Assembly: GCA_964601765.1 (NCBI GenBank)
Contig: CAZROR010000042.1
Span: forward strand, 1 to 14,880
Reading direction: 5' to 3'
DNA: 14,880 nt
Source of the DNA: SZUA-181 sp964601765
GTDB taxonomy: Bacteria; Pseudomonadota; Zetaproteobacteria; Mariprofundales; Mariprofundaceae
Shown: piece by piece, positions 7,399-14,880 of the stretch
How the letters are laid out: each line of letters opens with the position of its first letter
Position numbering within the stretch: position 1 is the first letter of the stretch
Program-made: the position numbers and the translations under genes
The notes under the pieces: model-generated
The model's input: only the letters and a program-made list of their open reading frames with translations
Database searches by the model: none
Told to the model about the DNA's origin: nothing

Positions 7399-8162
7399 GT
7401 GACATCGTGGGCAGGGCGGGCAGACGCGCCCTGAAAGAGCACCTTCCGGGCCTCATCGATCGGCATACCATTGATTTCGTCGTCGCCAATGGTGAAAACC
7501 TGGCTGCAGGCTTCGGCATGACGGACAAAACCGTGGATGAGGTGCTGCGCCTCGGCGTGGACGTGCTGACTAACGGTAACCATTGCTGGGATAAGCGCGA
7601 CATTATCGCGCGCATGGAGGAGGACGAACGGCTCATCCGGCCGCAGAATTTTGCTCCGGACACCCCCGGCCGTGGCTGGACCGTGCGCGAAACAGCCGCG
7701 GGACACAGGATCGCAGTTATCAATCTCATCGGCCAGGTCTTCATGGGACCGTGGGACAGCCCGTTCACAGCCGTCGAGCAGGCATTGAGTGAAATCCCTG
7801 ACAATGTCGTGGCCATTCTCGTGGATATGCATGGTGAGGCCAGCAGTGAAAAGATGGGCATGGGCTGGCTGCTGGATGGTCGGGCAAGCTTCGTTTTCGG
7901 CACGCACACGCATGTACCGACCTGTGATGAAACGATCCTGCCGAAAGGCACCGCCTATCAGACCGATATCGGCATGACAGGCGCATACCAGTCCATTATC
8001 GGTATGCAGGTGGAGGGCGCGTTATACCGCATGATCCAGAAAATGCCCCGGCGCTTCGAGCCGGTAGAGCGCGGCGGCAGCATCTTCGCCACGCTTGTGC
8101 GCGTACAAACGGATAGCCGCCGGGCGGTTGATATCCGGCGCATTCACGTCCCGCCGGTATAG
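7368..8162 (+). CDS. TIGR00282/YmdB-family metallophosphoesterase
   Basis: This 264-residue calcineurin-like phosphoesterase belongs to the YmdB family, dimetal enzymes whose Bacillus member hydrolyses cyclic nucleotides, including 2',3'-cyclic ones. All metal-site motifs are present: GDIVGRAG (D12), ANGEN (E43, N44), TNGNHCWD (N71, H72), VDMHGEA, and GTHTHVPT with the paired histidines. The ATG at 7368 lies inside fau, in another frame, with GGAG eight bases upstream (GGAGACTATTGAATG), so the two genes are probably translationally coupled. It ends 12 bases before the convergent rpoD. The family is best known from Firmicutes and from Alphaproteobacteria, where it also follows fau. A function in this organism is not known; the enzyme class is secure. 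Confidence 0.93.
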   Translation: MPDIINILVIGDIVGRAGRRALKEHLPGLIDRHTIDFVVANGENLAAGFGMTDKTVDEVLRLGVDVLTNGNHCWDKRDIIARMEEDERLIRPQNFAPDTPGRGWTVRETAAGHRIAVINLIGQVFMGPWDSPFTAVEQALSEIPDNVVAILVDMHGEASSEKMGMGWLLDGRASFVFGTHTHVPTCDETILPKGTAYQTDIGMTGAYQSIIGMQVEGALYRMIQKMPRRFEPVERGGSIFATLVRVQTDSRRAVDIRRIHVPPV

Positions 8163-8180
8163 CGGGCCGCAAGGCTATAC
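8157..8180. terminator. Inverted repeat spanning both stop codons of convergent ymdB-like gene and rpoD
   Basis: GTATAGC (8157-8163) and GCTATAC (8174-8180) are perfect 7-base inverted repeats around a 10-base loop. The left arm contains the TAG of the ymdB-like gene (8160-8162) and the right arm the TAG of rpoD (8175-8177 on the minus strand). The hairpin could form in either transcript. Neither side has a U-tract, so it is not a textbook intrinsic terminator; it may act in 3'-end protection or in Rho-dependent ending. Confidence 0.45.
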
Positions 8181-10115
8181 TACGGTAGGTGCCTCCGGGT
8201 TGTCGGCAAAGGTTTTGAGCTTCTGCGACCGGGACGGATGGCGCAGCTTCCTTAAGGCCTTGGCCTCGATCTGACGAATACGCTCACGCGTGACGCCAAA
8301 CTGCTTGCCAACCTCTTCAAGCGTGTGGTCCGTGTTCATGCCGATGCCAAAACGCATACGCAGCACCTTTTCCTCACGTGGCGTCAGGGAATCAAGCACA
8401 CTCAGGGTCGCCTCGCTCAGGGCGGCGCCAACAGCGCTGTCCAGCGGATCCTCGGCATTCTGATCCTCGACAAAGTCACCGAGCTGTGAATCCTCGTCAT
8501 CACCAATCGGCGTTTCCAGAGATACCGGCTCCTTGGCCACTTCGAGAATCTGACGCACCTTGTCTTCCGGCAGCTCCAGGTGTTCGGCCAGCTCTTCCGG
8601 TGTGGGCTCGCGACCAATTTCCTGTGCGATTTGACGGGAGACACGCATCATCTTGTTGATGGTTTCAATCATGTGAACGGGAATCCGGATGGTACGCGCC
8701 TGATCGGCAATCGAGCGTGTAATTGCCTGACGAATCCACCAGGTTGCATAGGTCGAAAACTTGTAACCGCGGCGCCATTCGAACTTGTCCACCGCCTTCA
8801 TCAGGCCGATGTTGCCCTCCTGAATCAGATCCAGGAAGCCGAGCCCGCGGTTCGTGTACTTCTTTGCAATCGAAATCACAAGCCGCAGGTTGGCCTCGAT
8901 CATTTCACGCTTGGCCTGGCGTGCCTTGGCCTCGCCCATCGTCAGGCGTCGGGCAACAGCCTTCAGGTCGGCCACGGACATCTCCGTTTCCTGCTCAACG
9001 CGGCGCAGGCGGCGCTGATTCTCCCGGATTTTCCCGCCCACCTGCTCAAATGCGTCCGCCCACGGAGCATCCGTATGCTCACGCAGCACCGCATCAACCC
9101 AGCCTTCATCCACCTCCATCGGCGGAAAGCTTTCGAGGAAGAGCTTGCGCGGCATCTTCGCCTTCAGGGCCAGGTCACGGATGGCGCGCTCAAACTTGCG
9201 CACGCGCTCAATTGAATTCTTGAAACGCTGCACGAGCATGTCGATCTGCTTGCTTGAAAACGGGATGCTGACGAGTTCGTGCAGCATGGCGTCGAGCACC
9301 TCCCTAGCCTTGGCGGCAAGCTTTTCATCCGTCGGCTTTTTCTCAAGGCGCGCCTTCAGCCGCACATATTCCGCATGCAGTTTTTTGGCTGCGGCAAAGT
9401 GGGCCAGCGCCTCTTCAAGCTGCTCTTCGCGCGTGATAACGGTTTCCTGCATCGGCGTACCGTCGGGCGTAGCCGTACGCGCCTTGATGGCGGCATCCAG
9501 GGCCTCCGCATCCAGCTTCGGCTTTTCCTCCTCGATCGGCTCCTCATCATCGGCGCGATTGAGACGCGACTCATAGTCGGCGATGGCGGCGGCATTCACG
9601 ACCTTGTCGTCAATATCCAGAATATTCCGCAGATCGGCATCTTCCTGCTGGATGAGCTCACCCAGCAGCATGATTTCGCGGAAGGTGGCCGGACAGAGGC
9701 AGATCGCCTCCAGCACCTGAAGGCGGCCTTCCTCGATACGGCGGGCGATTTCAATCTCGCCCTCGCGGGTCAGCAACTCCACGGTGCCCATCTCGCGAAG
9801 GTACATGCGCACCGGATCGTCTACGCGAATCACCGTGCCCAGCGTTGTCGTATCGGCCCGGAGCGCAGAATCCTCCTTGCGCAAGCGCTCCTTGCGCATG
9901 GCATAGGCGCCGGTCGGGGCCCGCTCCGGGTCCACGACATCAACGCCCATCTCTGTAAACAGGTTGATAACCTGTTCGATCTGATCTGCGGACACGAGGC
10001 CCTCCGGCAGATGCTGATTCAGTTCCTCATAGGTGATGTAGCCGGCTTCCTTGCCCCGGGCCAGCAGGCTACCGAGTTCCTGGATGCGCACCTGTTCCTT
10101 GCTATCCTTTGCCAT
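8175..10115 (-). CDS. rpoD: RNA polymerase primary sigma factor sigma-70
   Basis: The 646-residue housekeeping sigma factor directs RNA polymerase to most promoters. Domains in order: region 1.1 at about 1-80, region 1.2 (DDPVRMYLREMG, 99-110), a long acidic non-conserved region up to about residue 400 as in Gammaproteobacteria, region 2 from about 405 with the -10-binding helix ATWWIRQAITR near 457-467, region 3, and region 4 with VLDSLTPREEKVLRMRFG and the -35 helix VTRERIRQIEAKALRKLRHP. The ATG at 10115 lies inside the end of dnaG with a 14-base overlap. It is preceded by GCAGGAGTAG about eight bases upstream, a good ribosome-binding site. It is the last gene of the rpsU-yqeY-dnaG-rpoD operon. 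6S RNA in the same window is the known antagonist of this sigma's holoenzyme. Confidence 0.98.
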   Translation of the reverse strand: MAKDSKEQVRIQELGSLLARGKEAGYITYEELNQHLPEGLVSADQIEQVINLFTEMGVDVVDPERAPTGAYAMRKERLRKEDSALRADTTTLGTVIRVDDPVRMYLREMGTVELLTREGEIEIARRIEEGRLQVLEAICLCPATFREIMLLGELIQQEDADLRNILDIDDKVVNAAAIADYESRLNRADDEEPIEEEKPKLDAEALDAAIKARTATPDGTPMQETVITREEQLEEALAHFAAAKKLHAEYVRLKARLEKKPTDEKLAAKAREVLDAMLHELVSIPFSSKQIDMLVQRFKNSIERVRKFERAIRDLALKAKMPRKLFLESFPPMEVDEGWVDAVLREHTDAPWADAFEQVGGKIRENQRRLRRVEQETEMSVADLKAVARRLTMGEAKARQAKREMIEANLRLVISIAKKYTNRGLGFLDLIQEGNIGLMKAVDKFEWRRGYKFSTYATWWIRQAITRSIADQARTIRIPVHMIETINKMMRVSRQIAQEIGREPTPEELAEHLELPEDKVRQILEVAKEPVSLETPIGDDEDSQLGDFVEDQNAEDPLDSAVGAALSEATLSVLDSLTPREEKVLRMRFGIGMNTDHTLEEVGKQFGVTRERIRQIEAKALRKLRHPSRSQKLKTFADNPEAPTVV

Positions 10116-11805
10116 CTGCGCTTCTACTCCTGCGAAGTTGCTCCGATTTCAATGCCTCAAGCTGTTGCTTCATCTCCACGACCTTCGCCACGTCACCACG
10201 TGACTGTGCGATACGGCGGCGTAGTGCATTCATCCGAACGGCCAGCAGCAAATCGGAAAACTCCGATTCGCTGACGGGCGTCCCCACCGCCCAGCGTGAA
10301 ATGCGCTGTGCCTCATCAGGAAAATCCCTGACCAGTCCCTGGAGAAAGGCATCTGTTTGCTGATCGGCTTGGTCAAAAGCGCGCGTGTATACCGCAGAAA
10401 GCCTGTCATCGTCAAGAAGAAACTGCTTTGCGTCTGCGGGAAGCGCCTTGAAACGGGCCGGCTGCTGGATAAGCGCCGCGAGGAATTTCTCTTCGAGGCT
10501 GGCGCTCCGGGCAGGGGTAGGGCGAGCTGTCCGCTCCCTGGCCGGTGCCGCCTGCAGGCGGATGCCGGTGACCGATTCAACCTCCTGCTGCCAGGCCTGC
10601 CGCAGGTAGGCATCGTTCATCTGTGCCAGCATCTGATCGGCCCTTTTGGCCATGCGGGCACGCCCCTCCGCCCCCTGGCCAGCGATATTTCTCAGGCCTG
10701 CCAGCCATGTCTCCAGCACCGGCCGCGCTTCATCCATCTGCCGGGTAAAGCGTTCGGCACCGATTTTCTGTACCAGCGAATCCGGATCCTCACCCTCCGG
10801 CAGATACAGGAAACGCGGCGACTGCTCGCTCGTCAGTATTGGCAGCATGCGCTCCAGCGCACGCCAGGCCGCCTGCCGCCCCGCACGATCACCGTCAAAA
10901 CAGAACACCGGGCTGTCACAGAGACGAAAGATCTCACGAATCTGCCGCTCAGCGATAGCAGTGCCAAGTGGCGCCAGCGCCAGTGGCAGGCCATTTGCCA
11001 CCAGCATCAGCACATCCATGTAGCCTTCAACGACAAGCAGGCGCTTCTGCCTGCGAATATGGTCACGATGCTCCGAAAAGCCATACAGCAGGTCAGCCTT
11101 GTGAAAAAGCGGTGTCTCGGGTGAATTCAGGTATTTGGGCGTGCCATCACCCAGCATGCGGCCGCCAAAGCCAACAACATGGCCACGCCGGTCGCGGATC
11201 GGGAACATGATGCGCTCCCGAAAACGATCCCCGTAGCCGCCCCGGTCGTTTCTGAACAGCAGGCCCACCTGCTCCAGCTGCGCCATCATGCGCTGATCCT
11301 TTCCGAACACGCGCTCCATAAAGCCGTAGCCCGCTGGTGCATAGCCGAGCCTGTAGTGCCGCGCGACATCCGCAGGCAGGCCACGACGCTCCAGATAGGT
11401 CCGGGCTGCCTGCCCACGGTCAGATGCGAGCACTCTGGCAAAGGCATCCACTGCCTTGTCCAGCAGGTCGCGGGCACGCCGCCGCTGTTCATCTTCGGAG
11501 CGGGTATCGCTCCGGGGCAGCTCCATGCCCGCCTTTTCAGCCAGATATTCGACCGCTTCGGGAAAGGAATAGCCATCGTGCTCCATCAGAAACTGGAAGG
11601 CACCGCCACCCTTGCCACAGCCAAAACAGTAATAAAGCTGTTTGTCAGGAGATACCGAGAAAGATGGTGTCTTTTCGTGGTGAAACGGGCACAGGCCCAT
11701 CAGGTTTGCGCCCGCTTTTTTCAGATCCACGCGGCGGGCAATCAGCTCCACGATATCGGTGCGCGCCAGCACCTCATCCAGAAATGCCGGGGTGAAATTT
11801 GCCAT
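10102..11805 (-). CDS. dnaG: DNA primase
   Basis: The 567-residue primase makes RNA primers for replication at the fork with DnaB helicase. The N-terminal CHC2 zinc-binding domain shows C39-P-F-H42 and C60-F-G-C63 (spacing as in E. coli). The TOPRIM catalytic core shows LLVVEGYMDV with E260 and FDGDRAGR with D304 and D306, the magnesium ligands. A C-terminal helical part (about 430-567) would be the helicase-binding domain. The ATG at 11805 gives the typical start (PAFLDEVLARTDIVELI), although its Shine-Dalgarno sequence is weak. It follows yqeY after about 55 bases and overlaps rpoD by 14 bases, so dnaG and rpoD translation are likely linked. Confidence 0.98.
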   Translation of the reverse strand: MANFTPAFLDEVLARTDIVELIARRVDLKKAGANLMGLCPFHHEKTPSFSVSPDKQLYYCFGCGKGGGAFQFLMEHDGYSFPEAVEYLAEKAGMELPRSDTRSEDEQRRRARDLLDKAVDAFARVLASDRGQAARTYLERRGLPADVARHYRLGYAPAGYGFMERVFGKDQRMMAQLEQVGLLFRNDRGGYGDRFRERIMFPIRDRRGHVVGFGGRMLGDGTPKYLNSPETPLFHKADLLYGFSEHRDHIRRQKRLLVVEGYMDVLMLVANGLPLALAPLGTAIAERQIREIFRLCDSPVFCFDGDRAGRQAAWRALERMLPILTSEQSPRFLYLPEGEDPDSLVQKIGAERFTRQMDEARPVLETWLAGLRNIAGQGAEGRARMAKRADQMLAQMNDAYLRQAWQQEVESVTGIRLQAAPARERTARPTPARSASLEEKFLAALIQQPARFKALPADAKQFLLDDDRLSAVYTRAFDQADQQTDAFLQGLVRDFPDEAQRISRWAVGTPVSESEFSDLLLAVRMNALRRRIAQSRGDVAKVVEMKQQLEALKSEQLRRSRSADGKG

Positions 11806-11860
11806 TGTCAGTTATATGTAGAGGAGAGCGCGTGACTTGGCAAATGCGTATGGCCCACCT

Positions 11861-12304
11861 CTAAGTTAGCCGTGCCCTGACCATGCCGGAAAGCCTGCCC
11901 ATGTCGGTTCGACCCTGTACCGCGGGCTTGAGCGCCGCCATCACCTTGCCCATGTCACGCATGCCGGTAGCACCGGTCTCGGCCAGCGCCTTGTCGATCA
12001 GCTGTACCAGTTCATCATCGGCAAGCTGGGCCGGCAGATAGGCTTGGTAGATATCCGCTTCAGCCAGTTCCCTGGCAGCAAGCTCGGCTCTGCCCGCCCC
12101 CTCATACTGGCTGGCAGCATCCCGCCGCTGCTTGACCAGCCTTGCAATCAGGGCAAAGGCATCCTCGTCGGAAAGGCTATGGCCAAGCTCGATCTCCTTG
12201 TCCTTGATGGCTGCCCTGAGCATGCGGATAGCTGAGAGCCGCGCCCGATCCCCCGCCTTCATGGCGGCCTTCATGTCTGTTGTAATACGCTCAACCAGTG
12301 CCAT
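11861..12304 (-). CDS. yqeY: GatB/YqeY domain-containing protein
   Basis: This 147-residue protein is a stand-alone YqeY-type helical domain like the tail of GatB, the amidotransferase subunit for charged tRNA. Visible family segments are KAAMKAGDRARLSAIRMLRAAIK near the N-terminus, KQRRDAASQYEGAGR in the middle, and MGKVMAALKPAVQGRTDMGRLSG near the C-terminus. Its exact role is not established; a link to tRNA-dependent amidation is inferred from the domain. The ATG at 12304 has GGAGG a few bases upstream, immediately after the T-tract of the hairpin behind rpsU, so only read-through transcripts carry this gene unless another promoter exists. Placement between rpsU and dnaG is common outside the enterics. 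Confidence 0.93.
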   Translation of the reverse strand: MALVERITTDMKAAMKAGDRARLSAIRMLRAAIKDKEIELGHSLSDEDAFALIARLVKQRRDAASQYEGAGRAELAARELAEADIYQAYLPAQLADDELVQLIDKALAETGATGMRDMGKVMAALKPAVQGRTDMGRLSGMVRARLT

Positions 12305-12316
12305 TCTGCCTCCATT

Positions 12317-12347
12317 ATTAAAAAATGCCGGGCGATCAGGCCCGGCA
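12317..12347 (-). terminator. Intrinsic terminator/attenuator between rpsU and yqeY
   Basis: On the minus strand TGCCGGGC (12340-12347) pairs with GCCCGGCA (12326-12333) in 8 perfect, GC-rich pairs with a 6-base loop, followed by six Ts (12325-12320). This is a textbook Rho-independent terminator. It sits between rpsU and the rest of the operon, where E. coli has a partial terminator that lets S21 be made in excess over primase and sigma-70. Confidence 0.85.
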
Positions 12348-12358
12348 CCTTTTGCAGG

Positions 12359-12574
12359 CTAGTACTCGCGCGCCTGGCGCATGCGGATGCGGCGGAGACG
12401 CTTCATCAGTCGCTTGCGGGCAGCAGCCTCCTTGCGTTTGGCCTTGATCGACGGCTTTTCATAGGCCTCGCGGCGTCGGCACTCGCTGATCACACCTGCC
12501 TTTTCCACCTGCTTGCGAAAGCGTTTCAGGACAAACTCAAATGGCTCGTCCGGGTTGACTTTGATGCCGGGCAA
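12359..12574 (-). CDS. rpsU: 30S ribosomal protein S21
   Basis: S21 is a small basic protein of the 30S subunit that helps translation initiation. Starting at TTG 12574 the protein is 71 residues, the standard S21 length, and begins with the family's usual start (PGIKVNPDEPFEFVLKRFRKQVEKAG). Further family marks are RRREAYEKPSIKAKRKEAAARKR and a basic, arginine-rich tail. In-frame GTG (12583) and ATG (12580) exist, but the Shine-Dalgarno GGAGG at 12583-12587 overlaps the GTG and is only two bases from the ATG. It lies eight bases from the TTG, so TTG is the likely start. It is the first gene of the operon with yqeY, dnaG and rpoD, and a terminator follows it directly. Confidence 0.95.
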   Translation of the reverse strand: MPGIKVNPDEPFEFVLKRFRKQVEKAGVISECRRREAYEKPSIKAKRKEAAARKRLMKRLRRIRMRQAREY

Positions 12575-12590
12575 AAACATCACCTCCTTC
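12575..12590 (-). promoter_or_regulatory. rpsU ribosome-binding site deciding a TTG start
   Basis: On the minus strand GAAGGAGG is followed after eight bases by TTG (12574-12572). The intervening ATG and GTG are too close to be served by it. This decides the start of S21. Confidence 0.75.
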
Positions 12591-12682
12591 CGGCTTGCCG
12601 GCGGGCAGTGGGCCTGCGTACACGAATCAGTGTTGCAAGCGCCCCTGAACGGGTAGGCTCCCGCCTCGGCAAAAGGGCGCGA

Positions 12683-12710
12683 ATTATGAACACGAAACCA
12701 GACAAGTCAA
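12683..12710 (-). promoter_or_regulatory. Sigma-70 promoter for the rpsU operon
   Basis: On the minus strand TTGACT (12710-12705) and CATAAT (12688-12683) each match the consensus at five of six positions and are 16 bases apart. Transcription would start near 12676 and give an rpsU leader of about 100 bases. The -10 element lies exactly over the ATG of the divergent murJ. It is the best promoter seen in the window; its use is inferred from sequence alone. Confidence 0.65.
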
Positions 12711-14251
12711 ACAAATCAGGTGGTTTGCTGCGCACAACCGGTACCGTTGGCGGCTGGACGATGGTCTCCCGCCTGCTCGGTTTCGTGCGCGACATTCTGC
12801 TGGCGCGCGTGCTCGGCGCAGGCCTGCTGGCCGATGCATTCTTTGTTGCCTTCAGAATGCCGAACTTCTTCCGCCGCCTGTTTGCCGAGGGTACGCTGAC
12901 CGTAGCCCTCGTGCCGGTGCTGGCCGAGGAGCGCAAAAAGGGTGAAGACACAGCACATGCATTTCTCAATGCGCTAGCCGGCCTGCTGCTCGTCACGGTC
13001 GTGCTGGTAGCTGTCGCGGGCATCATCTTCATGCCGGCGCTACTTTATGTTTTCGCACCAGGCTTTCACGACGAGCCCGGCCGCTGGGCGCAGGCGCTGA
13101 CACTGGCACGCTGGATGTTTCCCTACATGGCCGTGATTTCGCTGGCAGCCATGGCCTGGGGCGTGCTCAATACCTACCGCCGTTTCGCTGTTCCGGCGGC
13201 AAGCCCCGCACTGATGAACATAGCCATCATTTTCGCAGCCATCATTCTGGCCCCCGGCTTCAGCAATCCCGCGCTCGCGCTCGCTATCGGCGTACTGCTT
13301 GGCGGTGTGTTACAACTTGGTATCCAGTTCCCGGCCCTGAAACGTATCGGCTGGGTACCAAGGCCCACCTTCCGGCAACGATCCCCGGCTGTGAAAAAGA
13401 CCCTGCGGTTGCTCGGCCCCGCTGTACTGGCCGTGGCCGCCGTGCAGATCAACATTCTTGTCGGTACGATTCTGGCCACGCTGCTGCCGGTCGGTGCGGT
13501 TTCCTACCTTTATTACGCCGACCGTATCGTGCAGCTGCCGCTTGCCCTGTTCGGCATCGCCATGGGCACGGCACTTTTGCCCACCCTGTCCGAACATTTC
13601 GCACGCAACAGGCACGAACAGGCCGAAAGGGAGCTGAGCCGCGGCCTTGCCTGGCTGACCTGGATCACACTGCCCGCCACGGTCGGCATCATACTGCTGG
13701 CCAAGCCCATTATCATCACCCTGTTCGAGCATGGCCGATTCACGCATCAGGCGAGCCTTGCCACCGCGCACACGCTACAGGCCTATGGCATCGGGCTGAT
13801 CGCCTTTTCATGGGCCAAGGTGCTGGCTACGGCTTGCTACGCGCGGCAGGATGCAAAGGCGCCTGCCCGCTTTGCTGCCATCAGCGTGGCCGCTAACATC
13901 GCCCTGGCGCTGGTACTGATGTGGCGGCTTGAATATCTCGGCCTGGCGCTGGCCACCTCGCTCGCAGCCTTTGTCAACGTGGGCCTGCTTATCCATCACC
14001 TGCAAAAAAGGCAAACAACCGTGATCGATAGTGAAAGCATCAGGCGCATGCTGCGCGCCATATGTGCCTGTGTGCCACTGGCGGGATTCCTGCTGGGGCT
14101 GGGGAGCATCTGGATGTTTCCGGCATCGGATGAGGCCCTGCGTGCCGCCTGGCTGCTGCTGGCTGTTGCCGGTGGTGTAGGCATTTACTTCGTGGCTGCC
14201 CGTCTGCTCGGTGAGAAGCTGCTGGCATTCCGGGCCAGGTCGGAGGGTTGA
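12686..14251 (+). CDS. murJ: Lipid II flippase MurJ
   Basis: The 521-residue inner-membrane protein flips the peptidoglycan precursor lipid II to the periplasmic side. It has about 14 hydrophobic segments, as in the MOP-family MurJ/MviN proteins. The conserved N-terminal block is visible: SRLLGFVRDILLARVLGAG (R29, R35), ADAFFVAFR (D50, R57) and MPNFFRRLFAEG. These charged residues line the substrate cavity in known MurJ. The frame is open upstream to 12608, but that part is arginine-rich and unlike MurJ. I chose ATG 12686, with AAAAGGG about eight bases before it. It is divergent from rpsU, whose promoter -10 element overlaps this start codon. The stop is directly followed by the nudF ATG. 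Next to rpsU is a common place for murJ in Proteobacteria. Confidence 0.96.
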   Translation: MNTKPDKSNKSGGLLRTTGTVGGWTMVSRLLGFVRDILLARVLGAGLLADAFFVAFRMPNFFRRLFAEGTLTVALVPVLAEERKKGEDTAHAFLNALAGLLLVTVVLVAVAGIIFMPALLYVFAPGFHDEPGRWAQALTLARWMFPYMAVISLAAMAWGVLNTYRRFAVPAASPALMNIAIIFAAIILAPGFSNPALALAIGVLLGGVLQLGIQFPALKRIGWVPRPTFRQRSPAVKKTLRLLGPAVLAVAAVQINILVGTILATLLPVGAVSYLYYADRIVQLPLALFGIAMGTALLPTLSEHFARNRHEQAERELSRGLAWLTWITLPATVGIILLAKPIIITLFEHGRFTHQASLATAHTLQAYGIGLIAFSWAKVLATACYARQDAKAPARFAAISVAANIALALVLMWRLEYLGLALATSLAAFVNVGLLIHHLQKRQTTVIDSESIRRMLRAICACVPLAGFLLGLGSIWMFPASDEALRAAWLLLAVAGGVGIYFVAARLLGEKLLAFRARSEG

Positions 14252-14830
14252 ATGGACTACAGGATTCTCGACACATGCGACATTTACAGCGGATTCTTCA
14301 GCATGCGGCGCATTCGTGTGGAACACGAGACATTCGGGGGCGGTACCATCACCATCGAGCGCGAATGTATGGAGCGGGGTGATGCCGTCGTTGTCGTACT
14401 TTACGATCGCCAACACGACACCGTACTGCTGACTGAGCAGTTCCGTATCGGCCCCACCGCGCGCCGTGACAGGCCATGGCTTATCGAGGTCGTGGCCGGC
14501 ATGCTGCACCCTGGCGAAGACCCCCTCGCCTGCGCCCGCCGCGAATGCATTGAGGAGGCCGGCTATGCGCCGGACACGCTTACGCCCATCGGCAGCTTCT
14601 ATGTCTCTCCCGGTGGTACATCTGAACGCCTGTTTTTGTACCTGGGAGAGGTGGATGCCGATCGGCCAGTCAGCGTGGGCGGCGGACTTGCCAGCGAACA
14701 CGAGGATATCCGCACATTCTGGGTGCCGCGCAAAGAGGCGCTCACCATGGTGCGTGACAGCCGCATCAACTCTGCCGGGCCGATGCTGGCCCTGTTGCTT
14801 GCTTTCGGCACCGGCGTGGTAACGGACTGA
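14252..14830 (+). CDS. nudF: ADP-ribose pyrophosphatase, NudF-type Nudix hydrolase
   Basis: The 192-residue Nudix enzyme most likely cleaves ADP-ribose to AMP and ribose-5-phosphate, a clean-up reaction in the cytoplasm. The Nudix box runs from G83 to Y105 as G-x5-E-x7-RE-x2-EE-x-G (E89, R97, E98, E101, E102). Cysteine replaces the usual aliphatic residue after RE. A proline about 15 residues beyond the box, in YVSPGGTSE, is the mark used to tell ADP-ribose pyrophosphatases from other Nudix proteins. The ATG directly follows the murJ stop with no gap, and GGAGG lies about six bases upstream inside murJ, so the two are co-transcribed and probably coupled. E. coli NudF is slightly longer (209). 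Substrate specificity is inferred from motifs. Confidence 0.88.
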   Translation: MDYRILDTCDIYSGFFSMRRIRVEHETFGGGTITIERECMERGDAVVVVLYDRQHDTVLLTEQFRIGPTARRDRPWLIEVVAGMLHPGEDPLACARRECIEEAGYAPDTLTPIGSFYVSPGGTSERLFLYLGEVDADRPVSVGGGLASEHEDIRTFWVPRKEALTMVRDSRINSAGPMLALLLAFGTGVVTD

Positions 14831-14880
14831 TCGGGGCGCAATCTTGCGCATATTCATACCCTTGGGTAGCGTCCCGGGCC

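Noticed and set aside
9279..10274. 331-codon open frame on the plus strand opposite rpoD and the dnaG end
   Set aside because: It is fully antisense to unmistakable rpoD and dnaG, shows no domain, and such frames are common in GC-rich codon usage.
11806..11860. Possible promoter (TTGCCA...TACATA) before dnaG
   Set aside because: Matches are weak, and the start would lie almost on the dnaG ATG, leaving no leader.
12608..12685. Upstream in-frame extension of murJ
   Set aside because: The added 26 residues are arginine-rich rather than MurJ-like and cover the likely rpsU leader and promoter.
13808..14857. 349-codon open frame on the minus strand opposite murJ and nudF
   Set aside because: Both opposing genes are complete with clear motifs. 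The frame's protein is low in recognisable structure and has no ribosome-binding site support.
14844..14880. Possible next gene starting at a TTG after nudF
   Set aside because: Only 12 codons are present (LRIFIPLGSVPG), with a weak ribosome-binding site and a non-ATG start. This is not enough to support a gene.

Overview
The window is a dense, GC-rich stretch of ordinary proteobacterial chromosome. It shows no mobile element, CRISPR array, tRNA or rRNA. Two landmarks point to Gammaproteobacteria or a nearby lineage such as Zetaproteobacteria. The first is the macromolecular-synthesis cluster rpsU-yqeY-dnaG-rpoD. The second is the order small coiled-coil protein - zapA - 6S RNA - fau. A TIGR00282/YmdB-type phosphodiesterase directly behind fau is a neighbourhood I associate more with Alphaproteobacteria, so I leave the exact lineage open.

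Layout. At 1-4753, on the minus strand, a long AsmA/DUF748-like envelope protein lies behind acetyl-CoA synthetase (acs). The first codons of one more possible gene run off the left edge. At 4848-8162, on the plus strand, are cutA, a CcdA-type thiol-disulfide transporter, a ZapB-like coiled-coil protein, zapA, 6S RNA (ssrS), fau and the ymdB-like gene. At 8175-12574, on the minus strand, rpsU, yqeY, dnaG and rpoD form one operon. It has a recognisable promoter, an internal hairpin terminator after rpsU, and a 14-base dnaG/rpoD overlap. At 12686-14830, on the plus strand and divergent from rpsU, are murJ and a NudF-type ADP-ribose pyrophosphatase.

Working together. The rpsU operon couples the start of translation (S21), replication priming (DnaG) and transcription (sigma-70). 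6S RNA, encoded nearby, is the known regulator of sigma-70 holoenzyme. ZapA and its partner act in Z-ring assembly, and MurJ in cell-wall precursor flipping. Acs, Fau and NudF are housekeeping metabolism.

I looked for a previously undescribed system and do not see one. The points worth a second look are fine-scale: a 6S RNA whose 5' strand begins inside zapA, a TTG start for rpsU, an rpsU promoter lying over the murJ start codon, and an inverted repeat holding the stop codons of two convergent genes.
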